NCBI GenBank assembly: GCA_963705885.1
Contig: OY970120.1
Location: forward strand, 2,356,001 to 2,420,000
From: MFD01275-c22 sp963705885
GTDB lineage: Bacteria; Actinomycetota; Actinomycetes; JACCUZ01
Direction: 5' to 3'
DNA: 64,000 nt
Shown one piece after another: positions 50,650 through 58,764 of the stretch; position 1 is the stretch's first letter, and each line of letters begins with the position of its first letter. The translations under genes and the position numbers were made by a program. A model generated the notes under the pieces. It was not told the origin of the DNA and made no database searches. It saw only the letters and a list, made by a program, of their open reading frames with translations.

Positions 50650-51759
50650 GTGACCCCAGACACCCCGACGGGACCGGACGTCTCGCCCTACGACGCGCTG
50701 CTGCTCGTCTCGTTCGGCGGCCCCGAGGGGCCGGACGACGTGCTGCCCTTCCTCGAGAACGTGACCCGGGGGCGCGGCATCCCGCGGGAGCGGCTGCTCG
50801 AGGTCGGAGAGCACTACGTCGGCTTCGGCGGCGTCAGCCCGATCAACGCGCAGAACCGCGCGCTCGTGGACGCGCTGCGCGCCGACCTCGCCGCGCACGG
50901 TGTCGACCTGCCCGTCTACTGGGGCAACCGCAACTGGGACCCCTACCTCACCGACGCGTTCGAGGCGATGGCCCGCGACGGCGTCACCCGGGTGCTCGCG
51001 CTGCTCACCTCGGCCTACTCGTCGTACTCCGGGTGCCGTCAGTACCGCGAGAACCTCGCCGCGGCCGTCGCGCCGCTGGGTGACCGGGCGCCGGTCGTCG
51101 ACCGCGTGCGCCACTACTTCAACCACCCGGGGTTCGTCGAGGCGATGGTGGCGAGCACGCAGACCGCCGTCGAGGAGCTGCCCGAGGACGTACGCGCGGA
51201 CGCGCGGCTCGTCTTCGTCACCCACTCCGTCCCGACGTCGATGAACGCGTCCAGCGGTCCCGACGGCGGCGCCTACCGGGCGCAGCACCTCGACGTCGCC
51301 CGGCTGGTGTCGGCCGGTGTCGCGGCTGCGTCCGGCCGGGAGCACCGGTTCGACCTCGTCTACTGCAGCCGCAGCGGCTCGCCGAGCCAGCCGTGGCTCG
51401 AGCCGGACGTCAACGACCACCTCGAGTCCCTCTCCGCAGAGGGCGTCGCGGCGGCCGTGCTGGTGCCCATCGGGTTCGTCTCCGACCACATGGAGGTCAA
51501 GTACGACCTCGACACCGAGGCCCGCGCCACGGCCGAGCGCCTCGGTCTGCCGTGCAGCCGGGCGGCCACCGTCGGCACCGACCCCCGCTTCGTCGCGGCG
51601 GTCCGCGACCTCGTGCTCGAGCGGGCCGCGGTGGTCCGCGGCGAGGAGCGCGAGCGTCGGTCGCTGGGCGGGCTCGGGCCCAGCCACGACGTGTGCCCGG
51701 CCGGGTGCTGTCCCAACGAGCGTGACCCGGGCCGCCCCGCCCTCTGTGGGGTGTCATGA
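50650..51759 (+). CDS. hemH: ferrochelatase (coproporphyrin type, CpfC)
   Basis: 369-residue ferrochelatase. LLLVSFGGPEGPDDVLPFLE is the N-terminal signature, followed by HYVGFGGVSPINAQN, YWGNRNWDPYL and LTSAYSSYSGCRQYREN. It ends with CPAGCCPNERDPGRPALC, Cys residues compatible with the [2Fe-2S] cluster seen in actinobacterial enzymes. In monoderm actinobacteria this enzyme inserts iron into coproporphyrin III in the coproporphyrin-dependent heme pathway. GTG 50650 is chosen; the upstream extension is non-conserved. It overlaps the IMPase gene by 4 bases. Confidence 0.94.
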   Translation: MTPDTPTGPDVSPYDALLLVSFGGPEGPDDVLPFLENVTRGRGIPRERLLEVGEHYVGFGGVSPINAQNRALVDALRADLAAHGVDLPVYWGNRNWDPYLTDAFEAMARDGVTRVLALLTSAYSSYSGCRQYRENLAAAVAPLGDRAPVVDRVRHYFNHPGFVEAMVASTQTAVEELPEDVRADARLVFVTHSVPTSMNASSGPDGGAYRAQHLDVARLVSAGVAAASGREHRFDLVYCSRSGSPSQPWLEPDVNDHLESLSAEGVAAAVLVPIGFVSDHMEVKYDLDTEARATAERLGLPCSRAATVGTDPRFVAAVRDLVLERAAVVRGEERERRSLGGLGPSHDVCPAGCCPNERDPGRPALCGVS

Positions 51760-52565
51760 GCAGCCCGGACCCGGCCGGTCTGCTCGACCTGGCCCTGGCG
51801 GCCGCCCGGGAGGGCGCCCGGCTGGTCGTCGACGAGCGTCCCCACGGCAGGCTGGAGGTGGCGGCGACCAAGTCCACCGCGACCGACATCGTGACCGAGA
51901 TGGACCGGCGCTCCGAGCAGGTCGTCGTGGCGCGGATCCTCGCCGACCGCCCCGACGACGGGTTCCTGGGCGAGGAGGGTGCGGCGCGCGAGGGCACGTC
52001 GGGGGTCACCTGGGTGATCGACCCGATCGACGGGACCGTCAACTACCTCTACGAGATCCCGTCGTACGCCGTGAGCGTGGCCGCCCGGGTCGGCGACGAG
52101 GTCGTGGCGGGAGCGGTCGTGAACCCGGCCAGTGGCGAGACGTGGACCGCGGCGCGGGGAGGGGGCGCCTTCCTCGACGGCCGGTCGATCCGGGTCAACG
52201 AAGCGCCCGACCTCGCGATGGCCCTGGTGGCGACCGGGTTCGGCTACGCCACCGAGCGCAGGGCGCGGCAGGCCGACATCCTGCGCGCGGTGCTGCCGCT
52301 CGTCCGCGACATCCGCCGGGCAGGCGCCGCGTCGCTCGACCTGTGCGCCCTCGCGTGCGGCCGGGTCGACGCCTACTACGAGCAGGGCCTCAAGCCGTGG
52401 GACCTCGCGGCCGGCGGGCTGGTGGCGGAGGAGGCGGGCGCGCTGGTGGCGGGCCTGCACGGGCGGCCCGCCGGTGAGGCGCTGGTGGTCGCCGCCCCTC
52501 CGGGGCTCTTCGAGCCGCTCGCGGACCTGCTCGCCGGGCTGGACGCCGACACCGTCGTCGGCTAG
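51756..52565 (+). CDS. inositol monophosphatase family protein
   Basis: 269-residue Mg-dependent phosphatase. Metal-binding motif FLGEEGAAR (Glu) followed by WVIDPIDGTVNYLY (Asp-Ile-Asp near residues 90-95), and the late KPWDLAAGGLVAEEAGA motif with the third Asp. These are the full family ligands. Substrates could be myo-inositol-1-phosphate, histidinol phosphate or a related sugar phosphate. It overlaps hemH by ATGA, implying coupling, a gene order conserved in actinobacteria. Confidence 0.92.
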   Translation: MSSPDPAGLLDLALAAAREGARLVVDERPHGRLEVAATKSTATDIVTEMDRRSEQVVVARILADRPDDGFLGEEGAAREGTSGVTWVIDPIDGTVNYLYEIPSYAVSVAARVGDEVVAGAVVNPASGETWTAARGGGAFLDGRSIRVNEAPDLAMALVATGFGYATERRARQADILRAVLPLVRDIRRAGAASLDLCALACGRVDAYYEQGLKPWDLAAGGLVAEEAGALVAGLHGRPAGEALVVAAPPGLFEPLADLLAGLDADTVVG

Positions 52566-52853
52566 CCCCTCGCGACAGGACCTCCGGCCCTGGCAGGACG
52601 GGCGAGGGACCGCGAGTCTTCCAGTCCATGGACACGCAGATCCCGCAGCGGACCGGCGCCCCCGGTCTTCTCAGGCCGCCCGACGGTGCCGGTCTCGTCG
52701 TCGTGCCGGGACGACCCGGGTACAAGACGTGGTGGCGCAACCTGGTCCGGCCGGGGCCGGTCGCGGTGCTCCTGCGCGGGCGCTGGCGGAGGTGGCGAGG
52801 GCCGGGTGCAGCTCGCAGCCGTGGACGAGGGACGAGAGCTGGCCGCCCCGGCG
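52566..52853 (+). pseudogene. remnant of a deazaflavin-dependent nitroreductase-like gene
   Basis: From ATG 52628 a frame reads to VVVPGRPGYKTWWRNLVRPG then PVAVLLRGRWR, resembling the F420/quinone-reductase (DDN-like) core. After about 54 residues it loses similarity and becomes Arg/Gly-rich, as after a frameshift or deletion. The first 62 bases of the interval hold nothing recognisable. I treat it as a decayed gene; short functional length cannot be excluded. Confidence 0.35.
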
Positions 52854-53009
52854 CTAGGCGACCGGGTGCTCCGAGGCGAGCCGCTCCAGCGACTCGAGCT
52901 CGCCGAGGCGGATCTGCGCGAGGTACTCGTCGCCGTCGAGGCGGGCCTCCGCCAGCGACTGGTGGGCCGACTCCATGCGGGCCTGGATCTCCTGCTGGAA
53001 CTCGCTCAT
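52854..53009 (-). CDS. 51-residue acidic helical protein
   Basis: ATG 53009 encodes MSEFQQEIQARMESAHQSLA, then EARLDGDEYLAQIRLGELES and a short end. GAGAGG lies about 10 bases upstream. The sequence is uniformly amphipathic helix with heptad-like Leu spacing, without the Arg/Pro bias of antisense frames. No family is recognised. It lies opposite the nitroreductase remnant and may be the real gene of this interval. Confidence 0.6.
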   Translation of the reverse strand: MSEFQQEIQARMESAHQSLAEARLDGDEYLAQIRLGELESLERLASEHPVA

Positions 53010-53397
53010 GCGGAGCAGCCTCTCACCGTCGCGGGGCCGGGGCGAACGTGACCGGGGTCCACCCCTGCGCCCGGCGCGAAGAAACGTGCCCGATCGTGGC
53101 GGAGGTCACAGGCCCGGCCCAGCAGTGTCCGCGGGCGCCCCCGACCGGGGCCGTACGCGGCGCGCCGACCTGTGGACGGGCCGGTGCGGACGGGTCGCCC
53201 GTGAGGTACGCTCCGCCGCGCCGTGCCGCGAGGACGGGCCGAGGTCGATCCGCGATCGACCCGCCCGCCCGGGCACAAACCGAGGGGGCGGGGCGTTACA
53301 CGCCCGCACCGCAGTGCACGACAGACCACCGCAGACGACGACACACCGACGAACGTGGCTCCACCGCCACCCTCTCGGCGAAGGGGTGACACCTCCC
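53010..53397. other. 388-base intergenic region before the DUF4193 gene
   Basis: No gene is supportable. It contains TACGCT near 53206, a possible -10, which would give a leader of about 190 bases, and a small stem GGGCG-TTACA-CGCCC at 53291-53305. The leader may carry regulatory structure, but no known riboswitch class is recognised. Confidence 0.4.
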
Positions 53398-53697
53398 ATG
53401 GCGACCGACTACGACTCGCCCCGCAAGACCGACGACGAGATGTCCGAGGACAGTCTCGAGGAGCTCAAGGCCCGCCGGGCCGACAAGTCGGCCAGCACCG
53501 TCGACGTCGACGAGGCCGACCTGGCCGAGTCGCTCGAGCTGCCCGGGGCCGACCTGTCCAACGAGGAGCTCTCGGTCCGGGTGCTGCCGCGCCAGGCCGA
53601 CGAGTTCACCTGCTCGCGGTGCTTCCTGGTCCACCACCGCAGCCAGCTGGCCGCCGAGAAGAAGGGGCAGCTGATCTGCAAGGAGTGCGCCGCCTGA
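53398..53697 (+). CDS. DUF4193 family zinc-ribbon-like protein
   Basis: 99-residue acidic protein conserved in actinobacteria. The N-terminal half is charged (MATDYDSPRKTDDEMSEDSL). The C-terminus holds FTCSRCFLVHHRSQLA and LICKECAA, two CxxC pairs that form a zinc ribbon. ATG 53398 follows AAGGGGTG by 9 bases. Resemblance to RNA-polymerase-binding zinc ribbons has been noted for this type of fold, but the function is unproven. It is upstream of dut in the conserved gene order. Confidence 0.9.
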   Translation: MATDYDSPRKTDDEMSEDSLEELKARRADKSASTVDVDEADLAESLELPGADLSNEELSVRVLPRQADEFTCSRCFLVHHRSQLAAEKKGQLICKECAA

Positions 53698-53704
53698 CGC
53701 AGGG

Positions 53705-53710
53705 CAGGCT
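53705..53710 (+). promoter_or_regulatory. -10-like element for the 53718 gene
   Basis: CAGGCT ends 7 bases before the ATG at 53718. It matches the A2/T6 consensus and the leaderless spacing. Confidence 0.4.
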
Positions 53711-53717
53711 CGCAGGC

Positions 53718-54566
53718 ATGACGGCCGACCCCAGCCAGCCCGACCAGCCAGAGCAGTCCGAGCAGTCCGAGCAGTCCGAGCAGCCCGGGCAGCCCGAGCA
53801 GCGGTCCGACGGCCCCGACCCGGACGGGTCCGGGGCCGTCGGCGCGCTCGTGGCCCGGCTGACCGAGCGTCCCGAGCTGCCGCGCAGCGCGTCCGAGCGT
53901 GGCCGTGACCTCGGGTCGCTGACGAAGGCCATGGCCGGCTCCGCGCGCCGGGCCGGCCGGGCCTCGGTGCTCGGCGGGGGATGGCTGGTCGACCTGTTCG
54001 TCGAGACCGCTCCGCGCATCCCGGTGCGCGACCTCGCCACGCTGCGCGCGCACCACCCGGGGCTGGACCCCGACGACCTGGCGCAGGCCCTGATCTCGGG
54101 CGCCGCCAAGAGCACCGGCGCGGTGGGCGCCGCCGGCGGGGCGCTGGCCGCCGTGCAGTTCACCGCGCCGCCCACCCTGCTGACCAGCCCGGTCCAGCTC
54201 GCGGCCGAGACGCTGCTGGTCGCGGCGGTCGAGGTCAAGCTCCTCGCCGAGCTCCACGAGGTCTACGGCGCCCCGGTCGCCGGCCCCACCACGAGGGCCA
54301 GGATGCAGGCCTACCTCGTGGCCTGGACCGACCGGCGCGGCATCGACCCCCTCTCGCCCGGATCGCTGCGGCTCTCGCTCGGCGCGGCCGCCAAGCGGTC
54401 GCTGCGCAAGCGGCTCGTCCGGCGGGCCGGCCGCAACCTGTCCACCCTCGGCCCGATGATGTCCGGCGCGGTCGCCGGCAGCGTGGTGAACCACCGCGAG
54501 ACCCGCCGCCTGGGCGAGCAGGTGCGCGACGACCTGCGGCGCATCCACCGGTCGTCCCGCGCCTGA
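53718..54566 (+). CDS. conserved hypothetical protein with Gln/Glu/Ser repeat N-terminus
   Basis: 282-residue protein. The first 40 residues are low complexity (QPEQSEQSEQSEQPGQPEQ) and are encoded by six tandem 9-base units at 53751-53804. The folded part (about residues 45-282) has GGGWLVDLFVETAPRIPVRD, a membrane-like LLTSPVQLAAETLLVAAVEV and basic C-terminal helices (KRSLRKRLVRRAGRN). This resembles a widespread actinobacterial protein of unknown function, vaguely EcsC-like. The start follows CAGGCT in the leaderless position. Confidence 0.8.
   Translation: MTADPSQPDQPEQSEQSEQSEQPGQPEQRSDGPDPDGSGAVGALVARLTERPELPRSASERGRDLGSLTKAMAGSARRAGRASVLGGGWLVDLFVETAPRIPVRDLATLRAHHPGLDPDDLAQALISGAAKSTGAVGAAGGALAAVQFTAPPTLLTSPVQLAAETLLVAAVEVKLLAELHEVYGAPVAGPTTRARMQAYLVAWTDRRGIDPLSPGSLRLSLGAAAKRSLRKRLVRRAGRNLSTLGPMMSGAVAGSVVNHRETRRLGEQVRDDLRRIHRSSRA
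53751..53804 (+). repeat. six tandem 9-bp coding units
   Basis: GAGCAGTCC is repeated three times at 53751-53777, followed by three variant units (GAGCAGCCC, GGGCAGCCC, GAGCAGCGG). Each unit encodes E/G-Q-S/P/R. The in-frame unit can expand or contract without a frameshift. Confidence 0.85.
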
Positions 54567-54602
54567 CCCGCCGCCCCGACCGTCCCGCCCCGAGCGGCCT
54601 GG

Positions 54603-54608
54603 CAGGCT
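54603..54608 (+). promoter_or_regulatory. -10-like element for the OsmC gene
   Basis: CAGGCT ends 6 bases before the ATG at 54615, with no Shine-Dalgarno sequence. Confidence 0.4.
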
Positions 54609-54614
54609 GCGCCC

Positions 54615-55166
54615 ATGGACGGTGACGTGCGGGCCGACGTGCTGGCCGACCTGGGCTCGCGGCGTGCTGCGGTGCCGGGCACCATGGCGGCGGACCGGGT
54701 GGTGGTCGACTGGGTCGGCCCGGGCACCGGCCCCTTCCGGGTGCGCAAGCGCGACTTCGAGTTCGCGGTCGACGAGCCGAGCGAGCGAGGCGGCTCCGAC
54801 ACGGCACCCAACCCGCTGGCCTACTTCCTCGCGGGCGCCGCGTCGTGCCTCGCGAACCACTACGTCTCCGTCTTCCTCTCCGAGGACCGGTCGCTCACGT
54901 CGCTGAGCGTCACGGCCGTCGGGCGCTTCGACCGGGTGCTGGTCGGCGGCGCCTTCCGGGACGTCCGCTACGAGGTGCGCCTGGAGACCGACGAGCCGTC
55001 GCAGGGTGTCCGGAGCCTCGCCGAGCGGGCCGATGCCATGTGCTTCGCCTCCAACACGCTGGCGAACGCGGGAGTGGTGCTGACCACCCGGCTCGTGGTC
55101 AACGGCCTGGACACCGCGACGCTGCGCCGGGACGAACGGGGTGCGCGCGACGGCTCACCCGGCTAG
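54615..55166 (+). CDS. OsmC family peroxiredoxin-like protein
   Basis: 183-residue OsmC/Ohr-fold protein. NPLAYFLAGAASCLANHYVS (about residues 64-83) carries the first redox Cys at a helix start, and ADAMCFASNTLANAGVVLTT (about 137-156) carries the second. The spacing and helix positions match the thiol peroxidase site of OsmC/YhfA-like proteins. It probably reduces organic hydroperoxides with thiol help. It ends convergent with, and overlapping by 4 bases, the DUF3093 gene. Confidence 0.87.
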   Translation: MDGDVRADVLADLGSRRAAVPGTMAADRVVVDWVGPGTGPFRVRKRDFEFAVDEPSERGGSDTAPNPLAYFLAGAASCLANHYVSVFLSEDRSLTSLSVTAVGRFDRVLVGGAFRDVRYEVRLETDEPSQGVRSLAERADAMCFASNTLANAGVVLTTRLVVNGLDTATLRRDERGARDGSPG

Positions 55167-55621
55167 CGCCCGCGATCGCCCAGCCGGGCGGTCTCGACGG
55201 CGTCGGCCAGGGCTGCGGGATGCCGGGTGGCGACGAACCAGTAGGGCGTCGGGTCGTCGGGGTCGACCACGTCGGCCCGGACACCGGCGGGCACCCAGCC
55301 GCGGATGAGGTGGAACGCGGCCGGGTCCGACGCCGGCCCGCGCACCTGCCGCGCTTCCTCCGCGTCCAGCGGTCGGACCGGCCCCAGGGCGGACACCGGG
55401 ATGCGCGCCTCCCCGGCCGTGAGGTGCCCGTCCTCGACCCGCACGACGGCGGCGGCGCGCGAGAGCACCACGGTCGCGAGCACCCCCGGCACCCCGAGGG
55501 CGACCAGGCCGGCCACCGGACCGAGCGCTGCGTAGAAGGAGACGCCCAGAGCGGCGGACATCGCCCAGCCGGCGGCGTAGAGCCAGGCCGGCGCCGTCAG
55601 CCTCTCGTCGTACGTCCGCAC
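55163..55621 (-). CDS. DUF3093 family membrane protein
   Basis: 152-residue protein. Two adjacent transmembrane segments (WLYAAGWAMSAALGVSFYAA and LVALGVPGVLATVVLSRAAA, about residues 13-58) are followed by a cytosolic domain with VRVEDGHLTAGEARIPVSAL, RGPASDPAAFHLIRGWVPAG and PYWFVATRHPAALADAV. These are the typical blocks of DUF3093. It is located next to dut in many actinobacteria. Function unknown. It is divergent from the DUF885 gene, 55 bases away. Confidence 0.92.
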   Translation of the reverse strand: MRTYDERLTAPAWLYAAGWAMSAALGVSFYAALGPVAGLVALGVPGVLATVVLSRAAAVVRVEDGHLTAGEARIPVSALGPVRPLDAEEARQVRGPASDPAAFHLIRGWVPAGVRADVVDPDDPTPYWFVATRHPAALADAVETARLGDRGR

Positions 55622-55664
55622 GCGCCCACCCTCGCACGTCCGCCGGGTCTCCCGGACGGTCGGT

Positions 55665-55670
55665 TAGCGT
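55665..55670 (+). promoter_or_regulatory. -10 element of leaderless promoter for the DUF885 gene
   Basis: TAGCGT ends 6 bases before the ATG at 55677. Confidence 0.6.
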
Positions 55671-55676
55671 GCGCGG

Positions 55677-57359
55677 ATGCCGAGCACCGACTCCTCCGTC
55701 GCCCGCGGCGGGGACGCACCGCGGCCCTTCGACGCCCTCGTCGCGGACCTGATGGCCGATCAGTTCGAGGCCAACCCGGTGCTGGCCAGCGGGCTCGGCG
55801 TCGTCGAGCACGACAGCCGGCTGCCCGACCTGTCCGCGGCGGGCATCGCCGCCACGGAGGGTCGCGAGGACGAGTGGTCCTCGCGGCTGGGCGACCTCGC
55901 GGACGACGACCTCGACCACGACGAGCGCATCGACCGGGACCTGGCGCTCATGGTGCTGCGCGGACGAGCCCTCCAGCGCGGCTGGGCCGACTGGCGCCGG
56001 CTGCCCGACCTCTACGCCGGGACCGCTCTCACGGGCGTGTTCGGCCTCCTGCTCAACCGGCTGCGTCCCGACGCCGAGCTCGCGGACGCGGTGGCCGCGC
56101 GTCTGGCGGCGACACCCGCCCTGCTCGAGCAGGGCGTCGAGAACCTCGACCCCGGGCTCGCCGCACCCGCGCTGCTGCGGCGCTCGCTCGGCCAGATCGG
56201 GGCGGCCGCGGCGTACGCCCGGTCCGTCGCGGGGGAGATCGACGACGAGCGGGGCAGGGGACGCGTCGCGGAGGCCGGCGAGGTCGCGGCCGCCGCCTTC
56301 GAGCGGTTCGGCGAGCACGTCGAGGGGCTGGTCGGGAAGGCAACGGGCGACTGGGCCATCGGGGAGGAGCGCTACGACGGGCTGCTCCGGCACGCCGAGG
56401 GCCTGTCGTACGGGACCCGGGAGCTGCGCGAGCGGGGCGGCACCGCCTACGACGAGCTGGCAGCCGACATGCGCGAGCGGTCGGCCGCCCTGCGGGGCAC
56501 CGACGACTTCCTCGCGGTCGTGCACGGCTTCCACGACGACCACCCCGACACGCCGGAGGACATGCTCGCGCTCTACCGGGAGGCCACCGGGGCGGCGCGC
56601 GAGTTCTGCGCCGAGCGCGGGCTGGTCTCGATGCCCGAGGGCGAGCGGTGCGTCGTCACTCCCTCGGCGCCGTTCACCCGCTCGACGCTCGCCGTCGCCC
56701 ACTACATGCAGCCACCGCCGTTCGCCCCCGCCGGAGCCGGTGGGCCGCGACCCGGCCACTTCTTCGTCCCCTACCCGCCCGACGGCGCGACCCCGGACGA
56801 GGTCGCGGCGCGGCTCGCGACCAACAACCGGCACGGTGCGTGGTCCATCGCCGTGCACGAGGCCTACCCGGGTCACCACTGGCACTTCGCCCGGCTCGCG
56901 GCCGACGCGGCGCAGGGCGGTGCCCGGCCGCTGCGGTTCGTCTTCGGCTCGACCTACTTCGTCGAGGGCTGGGGCCTCTACGCCGAGGAGCTGCTGCGGG
57001 AGGAGGGGTTCTTCCGGACGCCGGAGCAGGAGCTGTGCCAGCGCGACTTCCGGCTCTTCCGGGCAGCGCGCATCGTCGTCGACACCTCGCTGCACCTGGG
57101 GGAGATGACGATCGAGGAGGCGGTGGACTTCATGTCCACCCGCAGCTCGCTGTCGCGGGAGACGGCGCAGGCCGAGGTGCTGCGCTACTGCGCCTGGCCG
57201 ACGCAGGCGTCGTCGTACCTCACGGGTGCCCTGGAGATCGCCCGGATGCGGCGGCGGTGGACCGAGGAGGACCACGGCACCCTGCGCGACTTCCACGACC
57301 GCGCCGCCGGCTCGGGACGCCTGCCGATCGGGCTGGTGGAGCGCGCGCTGTTCGGCTGA
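55677..57359 (+). CDS. DUF885 family metallopeptidase-like protein
   Basis: 560-residue predicted zinc hydrolase. The motif IAVHEAYPGHHWHFARLA (near residue 395) presents the HE...GHH arrangement typical of DUF885 proteins. Downstream FGSTYFVEGWGLYAEELL supplies the conserved Glu. The N-terminal two thirds are helical with FDALVADLMADQFEANPVLA at the start. There is no signal peptide, so it is cytosolic. Peptidase activity is inferred from fold relatives only. It is a stand-alone gene upstream of dut. Confidence 0.9.
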   Translation: MPSTDSSVARGGDAPRPFDALVADLMADQFEANPVLASGLGVVEHDSRLPDLSAAGIAATEGREDEWSSRLGDLADDDLDHDERIDRDLALMVLRGRALQRGWADWRRLPDLYAGTALTGVFGLLLNRLRPDAELADAVAARLAATPALLEQGVENLDPGLAAPALLRRSLGQIGAAAAYARSVAGEIDDERGRGRVAEAGEVAAAAFERFGEHVEGLVGKATGDWAIGEERYDGLLRHAEGLSYGTRELRERGGTAYDELAADMRERSAALRGTDDFLAVVHGFHDDHPDTPEDMLALYREATGAAREFCAERGLVSMPEGERCVVTPSAPFTRSTLAVAHYMQPPPFAPAGAGGPRPGHFFVPYPPDGATPDEVAARLATNNRHGAWSIAVHEAYPGHHWHFARLAADAAQGGARPLRFVFGSTYFVEGWGLYAEELLREEGFFRTPEQELCQRDFRLFRAARIVVDTSLHLGEMTIEEAVDFMSTRSSLSRETAQAEVLRYCAWPTQASSYLTGALEIARMRRRWTEEDHGTLRDFHDRAAGSGRLPIGLVERALFG

Positions 57360-57369
57360 TGCCGGCGGG

Positions 57370-57375
57370 TAGGGT
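57370..57375 (+). promoter_or_regulatory. -10 element of leaderless promoter for dut
   Basis: TAGGGT ends 8 bases before the GTG at 57384. Confidence 0.6.
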
Positions 57376-57383
57376 CCTCCGCC

Positions 57384-57896
57384 GTGACCCCCGACGCCGC
57401 CCCCGGCCCGGTCGACGTCCTGGTGCGCCGGCTCGACCCCGACCTGCCGCTGCCCGAGTACGCCCACCCTGGCGACGCCGGGGCCGACCTGGTCGCGGCC
57501 GAGGACGTCGAGCTCGGGCCCGGAGAGCGCGCCATGGTCCGCACCGGCGTGGCCATCGCGCTGCCCGACGGCTACGCCGCCTTCGTCCACCCCCGGTCCG
57601 GGCTGGCCCACCGCTTCGGGGTGGGCATCGTCAACGCGCCGGGCACCGTCGACGCGGGCTACCGGGGCGAGCTGAAGATCCTGCTGGTCAACCACGACCC
57701 GCACACGGCGGTCCGGCTCCGGCGGGGCGACCGCATCGCGCAGCTGGTCGTCCAGCGCGTCGAGCGGGCCCGCTTCCACGAGGTCGAGTTGCTCCCGGGG
57801 TCCGCGAGGGGTGAGGGTGGACACGGGTCCACGGGCGGCTTCTCCGCCGGAGCGGCGGACCAGCCCCCCACCGTGCACGGGAAGACAGAGGTGTGA
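57384..57896 (+). CDS. dut: dUTP diphosphatase
   Basis: 170-residue trimeric dUTPase. Motif 1 HPGDAGADLVAAEDV, motif 2 HPRSGLAHRFGVGIVNAPGT (motifs 2-3, substrate contacts), motif 3 GTVDAGYRGELKILLVNHD, motif 4 RRGDRIAQLVVQRV, and motif 5 near the C-terminus GSARGEGGHGSTG. All five are present. It hydrolyses dUTP to dUMP and PPi. GTG 57384 is set by the leaderless promoter. It overlaps DUF3710 by 4 bases, the conserved dut-DUF3710 pair. Confidence 0.96.
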   Translation: MTPDAAPGPVDVLVRRLDPDLPLPEYAHPGDAGADLVAAEDVELGPGERAMVRTGVAIALPDGYAAFVHPRSGLAHRFGVGIVNAPGTVDAGYRGELKILLVNHDPHTAVRLRRGDRIAQLVVQRVERARFHEVELLPGSARGEGGHGSTGGFSAGAADQPPTVHGKTEV

Positions 57897-58720
57897 GCGT
57901 GTTCCGACGCCGACGGCGCAACGACAGCGACGAGGGCGACGAGGCCGTCGAGGCCGTCGACGCCGTCGAGGCTCCGGACGCGGCGACGGACGACGGCGCC
58001 GGTCCCGAGGACCTGGCCCCGCTCGAGGCCGGTGCCCCGTCCGTGCCCGCGGCGCCTCCCGGCCGCGAGAACGGGCCGTGGGACGTCTCGGAGGTCGACG
58101 ACCCGGCGTCCGGCGGCCGCGTGGACCTCGGCGGCATGTGGCTGCCGGGCCGTCCGGGCCTGGAGGTGCGCATCGAGGCCGACCAGGCCACCAGCCAGGT
58201 CGTCGCGGTGACGCTGGTCCTCGCCGACAGCGCGCTGCAGGTGCAGCCGTTCGCGGCCCCCCGCACCGAGGCCATCTGGCACGAGGTCCGCGACGAGATC
58301 CGCGCCGGCATCACCAAGCAGGGCGGCACGTCCGACGAGGTCGAGGGCCCGTTCGGCACCGAGCTGCGGACCAAGGTGCCCGTGCGCGCACAGGACGGCA
58401 GCACCGGCGTGCAGCCCGCGCGGTTCCTCGGCGTCGACGGCCCGCGCTGGTTCCTCCGGGCCGTCATCACCGGCCGCGCCGCCGTCGAGGACGGCGCCGA
58501 CGAGCAGCTCGTGTCGGTCCTGCGTGACGTCGTCGTGGTCCGCGGCGAGGAGGCGATGGCGCCGCGCGACCCCATCCCGCTCGAGCTGCCCGCGACGCCG
58601 GCCGCGGCCGAGCCGCTCGGGCCGGACGAGGGTTCCGACGACGGCGGCGACCAGGGGGAGCGGTCTGCAGAGGACCTGAAGCCGTTCGAGCGCGGACCGG
58701 AGATCACCGAGATCCGGTGA
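57893..58720 (+). CDS. DUF3710 family protein
   Basis: 275-residue cytosolic protein. It has a basic MSVFRRRRRNDSDEGD start, an acidic low-complexity region, and a conserved DUF3710 core from about residue 60 (GPWDVSEVDDP, LDLGG-type VDLGGMWLPG, AIWHEVRDEIRAGITKQGG, DGPRWFLRAVITGRAA). The role is unknown; it is invariably linked to dut and the OB-fold gene. It is translationally coupled to dut by GTGA. Confidence 0.93.
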   Translation: MSVFRRRRRNDSDEGDEAVEAVDAVEAPDAATDDGAGPEDLAPLEAGAPSVPAAPPGRENGPWDVSEVDDPASGGRVDLGGMWLPGRPGLEVRIEADQATSQVVAVTLVLADSALQVQPFAAPRTEAIWHEVRDEIRAGITKQGGTSDEVEGPFGTELRTKVPVRAQDGSTGVQPARFLGVDGPRWFLRAVITGRAAVEDGADEQLVSVLRDVVVVRGEEAMAPRDPIPLELPATPAAAEPLGPDEGSDDGGDQGERSAEDLKPFERGPEITEIR

Positions 58721-58751
58721 CGTCGCGCCCGTCAACCCGCTCCGCGGGCCG

Positions 58752-58757
58752 TACGCT
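58752..58757 (+). promoter_or_regulatory. -10 element of leaderless promoter for the OB-fold gene
   Basis: TACGCT ends 7 bases before the ATG at 58765. This element decides between two possible starts (58717 and 58765). Confidence 0.5.
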
Positions 58758-58764
58758 GGCAGGC

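Noticed and set aside
55155..57878. A 907-codon antisense frame over the DUF885 and dut genes
   Set aside because: It would cover two well-supported genes and the product shows no domain of its own.
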